Both the position numbers and the translations under genes were made by a program. From Methylophaga sp. (GTDB taxonomy: Bacteria; Pseudomonadota; Gammaproteobacteria; Nitrosococcales; Methylophagaceae), in contig SKGV01000068.1 of assembly GCA_007117275.1 (NCBI GenBank), positions 1-11,126 on the forward strand: 11,126 nt of DNA, read 5' to 3'. This document shows, piece by piece, positions 5,263 through 11,126 of this stretch (positions are counted from its first letter, which is position 1; each line of letters begins with the position of its first letter). Under the pieces are notes generated by a model. The model saw nothing but the letters and a program-made list of their open reading frames with translations. It did not search any database and was not told the origin of the DNA.

Positions 5263-7380
5263 ATGCACCGTAATACCTCTTACTCACTCTTTTCTTGCAG
5301 CTTGTTTTTTTCTGCCTGTCTTGCTGCAGAAACACAAACAGAACTCCCAGCGATGACCGTGAGTTCGGATTTTCGCCCTGTTGATTCGCAATCCATGGCA
5401 GCCAGTTTAACCACCTTTGATGCTGAAATAATGGAAGCGAGAGGCGCGCAACACCTAGATGAGCTGCTGAACATGGCTCCTAATGTCAATTTCGCATCCG
5501 GGGCATCAAGAGGACAATTTCTGCAAATTCGCGGAATTGGCGAACGCAGCCAGTTTGCTGCACCGCTAAACCCCTCAGTCGGCCTTATTATCGACGGTAT
5601 AGATTTCAGCCGTACCGGTGGCGCAGCCACATTGTTTGATATCGAGCAAGTCGAAGTGTTGCGCGGCCCTCAGGGAACACGTTTTGGCACAAACTCTTTG
5701 GCTGGCGTGGTCAATATGCGCAGTCGTGAGCCAAGCCATGAACCCGAACTGCGATTTCAATCAACACTTGGAAATTACAACACTCGCAGCGTAGGTGTTG
5801 CGGCCGGTGGTACGCTGATTGATGAGACCTTGCTGGGAAGACTGGCAGTTCACAGACATCGTTCTGATGGCTACATGGAGAACAAGTTTTTAGGTCGAGA
5901 TAACACTCAAAAGCAGGATGAAGTCACTGCCAGAGGGCAACTACGCTGGTTGTTAGCTAATGACCAAACGGTCGATCTGAAAGTTTTGCATCTTGATATC
6001 AACAATGGATACGATGCTTTCACTTTTGATAATAGCCGTAACAGTTTTGCGGATCAGCCGGGTGAAGATAAACAGAGAACTACAGCCTTTGCATTAAGCA
6101 CAGACTGGCGCGCGACCGATGCTGTCTGGGCGCACACAGCATTCACCTACAGCAATAGTGATGTCACCTACAGCTATGATGCTGACTGGGGCTTTGATAG
6201 CCAGTTCCCAGTCGACCCCCAATGCAATGACGGTGACGATGACACACCGGAACCTTATACTTGCCCCTACATCGGTTTTGAAGAGTTTCAACGCAAACGC
6301 GAAAACTACTCATTTGAAATTCGCCTGCAATCTGATGAAAACGCCCGAATTTTCAACAACACGACAGACTGGACACTTGGCATTTATTACCTGCAGCAAG
6401 ACGAACGCTTTATCCAGGACTCTGACTTTGGCATCTTTGGTGAAGACCTTGTTAGCGGCCGTTACGAAACAAGTAACACGTCGCTTTTCGGACAACTTGA
6501 AACTCGGCTTACTCAGCAACTAACGCTTATCAGCGGTCTTCGAGTTGAATATTTCGACGCGAAATACCGGGACTCTCAATCACTGCGTATTTCACCCAGT
6601 GAGACATTGTTCGGTGGAAAAGTTGGCCTGAATTATCAACTTGACGACAATCACCTCTGGTACAACACACTGTCACGCGGTTATAAGTCAGGCGGTGTGA
6701 ACAACGATGCACAACTTCCCGACAACCTGAAGAAATTCGACACCGAATACCTCTGGAGCTTGGAGTCCGGGCTGAAATCACGCTGGCTGGATGGCAGGCT
6801 ACAGAGCAATCTCGCCGCGTTCTATTCGCTTCGAAGAGATGCCCAAGTTAAAAACTCAACCCAAATTGGACCGTCTTTCATTGACTATATTCAGAATGCC
6901 GCACGAGGAACCAACGCGGGTATAGAAGCCCAACTGGACTGGTTAGTGACGAGTCAATGGCGCAGCTTTGCAAGCGTAGGACTGCTTTACACCAACTTTG
7001 ACAAATTTGAGTCACCTGAAAATGATCGTATCAAAGGACGTCGGCAAGCGCATGCACCCAGTTATCAGTATGTACTGGGCTCAGAGTTTTACTTGGCTAA
7101 CCACTGGACGCTTCGTGCCAACATAGAAGGCAAAGACGGTTTCTATTACTCTGACAGTCATAACGCCAAGTCCAGCTCTTACGCACTGTTCAACGCAAGC
7201 CTCAGTTACAACATTGAAAATTGGGATGTAACACTCTGGGGCAGAAACCTGTTTGATCGAGATTATGCGACACGAGGCTTTTTCTTTGGCAATGATCCAT
7301 CCATTGGCTACGCAGATCGAACCTATGTGCAATACGGCGAACCACGGGTATTCGGTGTCACCGTTTCGTATGACTACTAA
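5263..7380 (+). CDS. TonB-dependent outer-membrane receptor, predicted thiamine transporter
   Basis: This 705-residue outer-membrane beta-barrel receptor is energised by TonB-ExbB-ExbD. It has a signal peptide (about 1-22, ending CLAA) and a TonB-box-like stretch near AMTVSS (30-35). The plug domain (about 45-155) includes LQIRGIG (87-93), VEVLRGPQGTRFG (130-142) and NSLAGVVNMRS (144-154). The barrel includes the typical LSRGYKSGGVN (470-480) and ends in an aromatic residue, Tyr705. The substrate is inferred from the TPP riboswitch in its leader and the thiamine genes behind it. Such riboswitch-controlled receptors have been predicted as thiamine importers in gammaproteobacteria. An acidic loop (about 318-336, CNDGDDD between Cys321 and Cys334) is probably surface exposed. 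Translation begins at ATG 5263 with AAGGA 5 nt upstream. Confidence 0.93.
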   Translation: MHRNTSYSLFSCSLFFSACLAAETQTELPAMTVSSDFRPVDSQSMAASLTTFDAEIMEARGAQHLDELLNMAPNVNFASGASRGQFLQIRGIGERSQFAAPLNPSVGLIIDGIDFSRTGGAATLFDIEQVEVLRGPQGTRFGTNSLAGVVNMRSREPSHEPELRFQSTLGNYNTRSVGVAAGGTLIDETLLGRLAVHRHRSDGYMENKFLGRDNTQKQDEVTARGQLRWLLANDQTVDLKVLHLDINNGYDAFTFDNSRNSFADQPGEDKQRTTAFALSTDWRATDAVWAHTAFTYSNSDVTYSYDADWGFDSQFPVDPQCNDGDDDTPEPYTCPYIGFEEFQRKRENYSFEIRLQSDENARIFNNTTDWTLGIYYLQQDERFIQDSDFGIFGEDLVSGRYETSNTSLFGQLETRLTQQLTLISGLRVEYFDAKYRDSQSLRISPSETLFGGKVGLNYQLDDNHLWYNTLSRGYKSGGVNNDAQLPDNLKKFDTEYLWSLESGLKSRWLDGRLQSNLAAFYSLRRDAQVKNSTQIGPSFIDYIQNAARGTNAGIEAQLDWLVTSQWRSFASVGLLYTNFDKFESPENDRIKGRRQAHAPSYQYVLGSEFYLANHWTLRANIEGKDGFYYSDSHNAKSSSYALFNASLSYNIENWDVTLWGRNLFDRDYATRGFFFGNDPSIGYADRTYVQYGEPRVFGVTVSYDY

Positions 7381-7405
7381 CTTGACTTAAATCTAAGGAG
7401 CATTC

Positions 7406-7666
7406 ATGCGCGTTTCAGTTGATATCAGCCTCTACCCACTCACTGAGTCCTATGTTGAGCCGATCCTCAGGTTTATCGAACGGCTGGAGGCTAATCCAAA
7501 ATTACAAGTGGTGAAAAACAGTTTAAGCACCCAGGTGTTTGGCGACTATGCTGATGTGATGGCCGCAATGGACACGGAAATTGAAGCGGTATTTGCTGTG
7601 CTGCCTGACAGTGTATTTGTTTTAAAACTGGTCGGACAAGACCGATATCCGGTGACTGATGCTTGA
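7406..7666 (+). CDS. Small thiamine-binding protein, MTH1187/YkoF-like
   Basis: This is an 86-residue protein of the MTH1187/YkoF-like thiamine-binding family. The family pattern is visible in VSVDISLYPL (3-12), LSTQVFGDY (40-48) and the following helix with DVMAAMDTEIEAVF (50-63). YkoF in Bacillus binds thiamine or its pyrimidine moiety (HMP). Single-domain members like this one form oligomers. There is no signal peptide, so it should act in the cytoplasm, perhaps receiving or buffering thiamine brought in by the neighbouring transporter. The ribosome binding site AAGGAG (7395-7400) is strong. The gene lies 25 nt after the receptor and overlaps the PnuT-like gene by 8 nt (ATGCTTGA), so all three are co-expressed under the riboswitch. 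Confidence 0.85.
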   Translation: MRVSVDISLYPLTESYVEPILRFIERLEANPKLQVVKNSLSTQVFGDYADVMAAMDTEIEAVFAVLPDSVFVLKLVGQDRYPVTDA

Positions 7667-8249
7667 TCAGTTCTTCAGCTGGGAAAGCCTAGCTGCCAGC
7701 CTTGGCATTGCCTATATTTTGCTGGCAGCACGAGAGTCTCAATGGTGCTGGCCAGCAGCGTTTATCAGCACGCTGATTTATACCGTTGTGTTCTGGGAAG
7801 GGCGTCTGCCGATGCAGGCGCTGCTTAATTTTTATTACATGGGCATGGCGGGCTATGGCTTTTGGTTATGGCAACAGGGCAACCAACATGCTGGTGCCGT
7901 AGTGATACATGCGTGGCCGTGGCGCAATCACCTGATCTATCTCTGTGTGGGTTGTTTGCTGACAGCTATCATTGGCTATGTGCTCGCACAACACTACCAG
8001 ACACAGTACCCCTACCTCGATGCGGGTATTACTGTGTTTGCCATGCTAAATACCTGGCTTATGGCACGTAAAGTCATCCAGAACTGGCTGTATTGGCAGG
8101 TGATTAATTCGGCATCGATAGTGTTGTATTTGCTGACAGGTTATCTCGCCACAGTGCTGATGTTCAGTATATACCTAGTGCTATCATTTCACGGATATAT
8201 CAGCTGGAAAAAGCGAATTCGCTTGCAAGTTGACTTAGCTCACAGATAG
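7659..8249 (+). CDS. pnuT: PnuT-like inner-membrane thiamine transporter (PnuC family)
   Basis: This 196-residue integral membrane protein has about seven hydrophobic segments. PnuC-family landmarks are the tryptophan-rich RESQWCWPAAF (25-35), NFYYMGMAGYGFWLW near 57-71, an NWLYW stretch before a Ser-Ile-Leu-Tyr segment, and a final helix ending GYISWKK. PnuC proteins take up nicotinamide riboside by facilitated diffusion with trapping by phosphorylation. The PnuT subgroup is tied to thiamine by TPP riboswitches, as here. It probably moves thiamine across the inner membrane after the receptor brings it into the periplasm. The start overlaps the thiamine-binding gene by 8 nt. The 3' end overlaps the end of the convergent phosphotransferase gene by 10 nt, leaving no space for an intrinsic terminator between them. 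Confidence 0.9.
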   Translation: MLDQFFSWESLAASLGIAYILLAARESQWCWPAAFISTLIYTVVFWEGRLPMQALLNFYYMGMAGYGFWLWQQGNQHAGAVVIHAWPWRNHLIYLCVGCLLTAIIGYVLAQHYQTQYPYLDAGITVFAMLNTWLMARKVIQNWLYWQVINSASIVLYLLTGYLATVLMFSIYLVLSFHGYISWKKRIRLQVDLAHR

Positions 8250-9154
8250 TGCGGCGCTTGCAGCCAGGTTTGCAAATCTTGTTCACCCAGCACATTCATC
8301 AAAAACAGCATCATGCGATAAGGTGCTCGCACAGTCTCCAGTGCTGGTAGCGGACAATAGCGCTGATAGTGAGTCGCAAATATCTGCCACTGTTGCGCAG
8401 TCAACACATACTCAAGCAACACAAACTCCATCTCGACTGGCCCCCAGACAAATGCATCGAGATCTACCAGCGCTGACAATTGTCCGTCATGCAGCAAAAA
8501 CTGATCCCATCGCAGATCAGGCATCATCGGACAAAAGTATGTAGGTCGACAGCGCAATGCTTGCGCTGCCATCACATCAAGCAATTGCGGCTCTTCAAGG
8601 TTTTGTTTGCTGGCCAGTGTTCGCAGGGTGTCATGCAATCGAACAGGCCAAAGTTCAGCGGGGAACTTAGGGCTGGCAAGGCTGCCCCAGCAACCTTGCT
8701 GTTGCATATGCAGACTGGCTAGATGATACGCCAACTGTCGAACATAGGTATCGGTGACGGCATCAATGGTCAAGGTTTCGCCAGCGAGGGCTTGTACCAA
8801 AACAAAGCCGGGATAGCCACCCTCAGCGCTACCGGCACTGGCGGCCAACAGCGCTGGAATACGTAAAGGCGAATGCTGATTGATAAATGCATACACTTGG
8901 TCAAATGTGTGCATCTGCGCCGGCAAGTGCACATCAAATAGTGATCGCATACCGACCCAGAAGCGTGACTGTTCGATCTGATGCCCATCACACAGCTTTA
9001 GCACCAATGGCCCTGAATCAGTTTCCAAACGCCAGAGACTGTTGGTGCTGTCTTCATAAGGCGACAACAGCCTAACCGCGTGACTGAAATCCGGTAAGCT
9101 TGCTTGCTGTTGTTCGCTCAAAAACCGATAAGGGCTACGCTCGAAATCTACCAA
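8240..9154 (-). CDS. Phosphotransferase-fold protein (APH/choline kinase-like) with altered catalytic loop
   Basis: This 304-residue protein has the aminoglycoside/choline kinase fold. Recognisable parts are an N-lobe lysine in LVLKLC (Lys53), a hinge near FVLVQALAGETL (117-128), the catalytic loop region PDLRWDQFL (212-220) and the metal-binding VDLDAF (230-235) followed by GPVEMEF. The family loop is HxDxxxxN; here the His is replaced by Met211 and the Asn by Gln218, while Asp213 and the DxD at 231-233 remain. The substrate is unknown. Thiamine kinase would suit the neighbouring thiamine genes and methylthioribose kinase the mtnA neighbour, but neither is shown; the protein is short for MtnK. 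The start is TTG at 9154, overlapping the dehydrogenase stop by 7 nt. An in-frame TAG lies 13 codons upstream with no ATG or GTG between. Confidence 0.75.
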   Translation of the reverse strand: MVDFERSPYRFLSEQQQASLPDFSHAVRLLSPYEDSTNSLWRLETDSGPLVLKLCDGHQIEQSRFWVGMRSLFDVHLPAQMHTFDQVYAFINQHSPLRIPALLAASAGSAEGGYPGFVLVQALAGETLTIDAVTDTYVRQLAYHLASLHMQQQGCWGSLASPKFPAELWPVRLHDTLRTLASKQNLEEPQLLDVMAAQALRCRPTYFCPMMPDLRWDQFLLHDGQLSALVDLDAFVWGPVEMEFVLLEYVLTAQQWQIFATHYQRYCPLPALETVRAPYRMMLFLMNVLGEQDLQTWLQAPHYL

Positions 9155-9822
9155 GGCAACCGTTCGCCATTGGTGTGCCAGAAGCCACCACTACTCTCCA
9201 GCGTCAACTCATCCATTCGAACTATCAGACCGGCCGCTGATTCATCAGTATCGATCAGACCACCATAGCCGGTCATGGCAGTGCGTACATAGCCCGGGTG
9301 CAGTATGGCTACGGCAATACCTCTTGGTTTGAGATCAATCGACAATGACTTGCCAGCCGCATTGACTGCCGTCTTTGACATTCTGTAGGCATAACTACCG
9401 CCCGAGTCGTTATCCTCAATCGATCCCATTCGACTGGTGATAATGCCAACCTTGCTGCCCTGCTTCAGGTTATCGAGCAATGCCTGAGTCGTCATCAGTG
9501 GTCCGAGGCTATTGACCTTATACATATGCACAAAATCATCAATGGTGGTGGCGTTGATATCGTTGATACCGAGGCCCCCTGCGACCCCCGCATTATTGAT
9601 CAGCCAGTCGATAGTCCTGCCTGCCAGCTTTTCTTTGAGTGTGGCAAGGCTTTCAATTGAACTGACATCCACCCCATCAATCACCTCAACACTCAATGCA
9701 TCCAGTTCAGGCGTACGCTGTCTGCAGGTAGCGATGACATGATCACCTCTGGCCGCCAGCTGTTGCACCAGCGCCAAGCCAATTCCTCGACTGCATCCGG
9801 TTATCAGAACTGTTTGTGCCAT
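9148..9822 (-). CDS. Short-chain dehydrogenase/reductase (SDR)
   Basis: This 224-residue NAD(P)-dependent oxidoreductase is of classical SDR type, closest in layout to the CsgA/sniffer-like subgroup. It has the cofactor motif TGCSRGIG (8-15), NNAG (76-79), the structural Asn104, catalytic Ser130, and YRMSK with Tyr146 and Lys150, followed by HPGYVRT (175-181). An arginine after the glycine motif region (Arg34) may favour NADP, though this is uncertain. The substrate is not evident. The ATG directly follows the mtnA stop with no gap, and the ribosome binding site GGGAGG (9832-9837) lies inside the end of mtnA. It is the middle gene of an mtnA-SDR-phosphotransferase operon. Confidence 0.9.
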   Translation of the reverse strand: MAQTVLITGCSRGIGLALVQQLAARGDHVIATCRQRTPELDALSVEVIDGVDVSSIESLATLKEKLAGRTIDWLINNAGVAGGLGINDINATTIDDFVHMYKVNSLGPLMTTQALLDNLKQGSKVGIITSRMGSIEDNDSGGSYAYRMSKTAVNAAGKSLSIDLKPRGIAVAILHPGYVRTAMTGYGGLIDTDESAAGLIVRMDELTLESSGGFWHTNGERLPW

Positions 9823-10881
9823 TTAGCTATTCCTCCCATTCTGAAGTGGTTTCATTGTTTCAATAGACGGCTGTCGCACTACACCTGCCTCGGTGACGAT
9901 CACATCGATCAAGGATGCCGGTGTGACATCAAACGCCGGATTTACAGCATCAATTCCCTCTGGGGCAATCTGTTTTTCTGCAAGTCGTGTGACCTCTTCA
10001 GGGCTGCGTTGTTCAATTGGAATGAGTTCACCATGGCTTAATTGCCAGTCAATGGTGGAGGTGGGCGCAACTACCATAAATCCAACACGGTGATATTTTG
10101 CCAATATCGCCAAACCATATGTGCCGATTTTATTGGCAACATCGCCATTTGCAGCGATGCGATCCGCTCCAACAATGATCCAGCTGATACGCCCTGATGC
10201 CAGCAGAGACGCCGCTGCCACATCGGCATTCAAGCTGCAGGCAATGCCATCGTTGAACAACTCCCAGGCTGTCAGTCTAGCACCTTGTAACCAAGGTCTT
10301 GTTTCGTTGATATGGACATGTTCGATACGGCCCTCGGCAACACCTTGTCGAATCACACCCAAGGCGGTGCCAAATCCGCCCGTTGCTAGGGCACCGGCGT
10401 TGCAATGTGTCATGACCTTTGAGCCTATCTCAATCAGCTCAGCACCGAACTTACCCATTTGCTGGTTAGCGTCAATATCAGATTGATGAATCTGACAGGC
10501 CAATTCAAGCAGTTGCTGTTCCGGCGAGCGCCCATCTGGTAATGCCAGATAAAGATCCGACATCGTGTCCAATGCCCACTTCAAATTGACTGCGGTTGGC
10601 CGTGAAGCTTCCAGCCGAGCAATCGGAGCAGTCATGGCTTGTTTCCAGTTCACACCGGCAATATTCCAGGCATGACGTGCAGCCAAAACCACTGCATAGG
10701 CCGCTGTAATTCCAATTGCAGGTGCCCCGCGAACGACCATTTCATGAATGGCCTTTGCAACATCATTGGCATCATCGAATGTCAGCCAAACCATTTCGGC
10801 CGGCAAACGTCGCTGATCCAACAAACCCAGGCGCTTTTCTCGCCATTCAACAGGCTGAATTGAAGTTTTTGTCTCGTCCAC
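9823..10881 (-). CDS. mtnA: MtnA, methylthioribose-1-phosphate isomerase
   Basis: This enzyme converts 5-methylthioribose 1-phosphate to 5-methylthioribulose 1-phosphate in the cytoplasmic methionine salvage pathway. At 352 residues it has full family length. The family motifs are RGAPAIG (51-57), SRPTAVNL (93-100), THCNAGALATGGFGTALG (158-175), NETRPWLQGARLTAWEL (192-208) and GADRIAANGDVANKIGTY (238-255). The catalytic pair is present as Cys160 and Asp240. The start is GTG at 10881; no ATG lies in frame just upstream, and GGGG a few bases before it can serve as ribosome binding site. It is divergent from an MtaD-like gene that feeds the same pathway and leads an operon with the SDR and phosphotransferase genes. 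Confidence 0.97.
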   Translation of the reverse strand: MDETKTSIQPVEWREKRLGLLDQRRLPAEMVWLTFDDANDVAKAIHEMVVRGAPAIGITAAYAVVLAARHAWNIAGVNWKQAMTAPIARLEASRPTAVNLKWALDTMSDLYLALPDGRSPEQQLLELACQIHQSDIDANQQMGKFGAELIEIGSKVMTHCNAGALATGGFGTALGVIRQGVAEGRIEHVHINETRPWLQGARLTAWELFNDGIACSLNADVAAASLLASGRISWIIVGADRIAANGDVANKIGTYGLAILAKYHRVGFMVVAPTSTIDWQLSHGELIPIEQRSPEEVTRLAEKQIAPEGIDAVNPAFDVTPASLIDVIVTEAGVVRQPSIETMKPLQNGRNS

Positions 10882-11020
10882 ACTGACCCCGACAGTGAAA
10901 AGCAGGCGATGCTTAACAGCTTTCTAAAAATGTAACAACGGCTATGCATACTAACTTATGTAAGACGGGTTCGCATTAACTAAGAAGCTCGCGTGTTAGC
11001 TATTCGTCATAGACGACAGG

Positions 11021-11026
11021 TATAAT
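11021..11026 (+). promoter_or_regulatory. Consensus -10 box (TATAAT) of the MtaD-like gene
   Basis: A perfect TATAAT ends 8 nt before the ATG at 11035. Transcription would start around 11033, so the mRNA would have almost no leader. The best -35-like sequence (TTAGCT, 10996-11001) is poor and spaced 19 nt. No Shine-Dalgarno sequence is present before the ATG, consistent with leaderless initiation. Confidence 0.55.
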
Positions 11027-11034
11027 CCAAAGTT

Positions 11035-11126
11035 ATGAAAAATGTCGATCTGATTCTCAAATCTCGTTGGCTGTTGCCCGTTGATGCTGCGCGCTCTCTG
11101 CTCGAAAATCATGCGCTGGTGATACA
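11035..11126 (+). CDS. mtaD: Start of a TRZ/ATZ-family amidohydrolase, probable MTA/SAH deaminase (MtaD-like), cut by window edge
   Basis: Thirty codons are visible, reading MKNVDLILKSRWLLPV then DAARSLLENHALVI. This is the typical opening of the metal-dependent deaminases that act on 5'-methylthioadenosine or S-adenosylhomocysteine: a short strand, a WL(L/V)PV stretch and a LENHALVI-type strand. In Pseudomonas the related enzyme turns methylthioadenosine into methylthioinosine, whose phosphorolysis gives the substrate of MtnA. Placement head-to-head with mtnA strongly supports this reading. The metal-binding motifs lie beyond the edge, so the call rests on the N-terminus and context. Confidence 0.75.
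   Translation, partial: MKNVDLILKSRWLLPVDAARSLLENHALVI

Noticed and set aside
6119..6523. 134-residue plus-strand open frame within the receptor gene
   Set aside because: It is a shifted-frame shadow of the TonB-dependent receptor, with low-complexity content and no ribosome binding site.
10121..10486. 121-residue plus-strand open frame opposite mtnA
   Set aside because: It is antisense to an intact, highly conserved mtnA and looks like a mirror of its codon pattern.
1..11126. Mobile elements, CRISPR arrays, prophage or defence genes
   Set aside because: I found no transposase, integrase, repeat-spacer pattern, tRNA-associated attachment site or toxin-antitoxin pair. All recognisable genes are metabolic, transport or regulatory.

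Overview
The window looks like chromosomal DNA of a free-living gammaproteobacterium with moderate GC. The evidence is a CysB-type LysR regulator beside a cysH-cysD-cysN sulfate-assimilation cluster, a TPP riboswitch in front of a TonB-dependent receptor and a PnuC-type transporter, and a methionine-salvage cluster of the type found in Pseudomonas-like bacteria (an MtaD-like deaminase next to mtnA). A periplasmic MxaD-like SRPBCC protein hints at a methylotroph such as Methylophaga, but that assignment is an inference. I see no mobile elements, phage genes, CRISPR arrays, tRNAs or rRNAs.

Left part (1-2600, minus strand): an assimilatory sulfate operon read right to left, TusA-like protein > CysH > CysD > CysN (cut by the left edge). 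The genes overlap or nearly touch. CysH carries the four extra cysteines of a [4Fe-4S] APS reductase, so the pathway probably runs sulfate > APS > sulfite without needing PAPS. A candidate promoter with an inverted repeat at its -35 lies at 2599-2637.

Middle part (2829-5050, plus strand): a small exported protein of unknown function, the regulator CysB (likely controller of the cys operon) with palindromic and direct repeats at its own promoter, then a periplasmic MxaD-like SRPBCC protein closed by a strong intrinsic terminator.

Thiamine block (5050-8249, plus strand): a TPP riboswitch (about 5098-5190) leads a three-gene operon consisting of an outer-membrane TonB-dependent receptor, a small soluble thiamine-binding protein of the MTH1187/YkoF type, and a PnuT-like inner-membrane transporter. 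Downstream of the aptamer there is a complete and readable switch. A 13-bp UUCG hairpin buries the Shine-Dalgarno sequence, and a competing helix shares bases with aptamer stem P1. This fits translational repression by TPP.

Right part (8240-11126): a minus-strand operon mtnA > short-chain dehydrogenase > phosphotransferase-fold protein with an altered catalytic loop, ending tail-to-tail on pnuT with a 10-nt overlap. Divergent from mtnA is the start of an MtaD-like amidohydrolase (cut by the right edge), whose TATAAT box sits so close to the ATG that a leaderless mRNA is likely. MtaD and MtnA are both methionine-salvage enzymes acting on 5'-methylthioadenosine and its breakdown products.

Most of the window is recognisable metabolism. 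The less ordinary items are the riboswitch expression platform, the atypical kinase-fold protein, the TusA-like gene with a variant active-site motif and a possible coupled upstream mini-ORF, and the unknown exported protein next to cysB.
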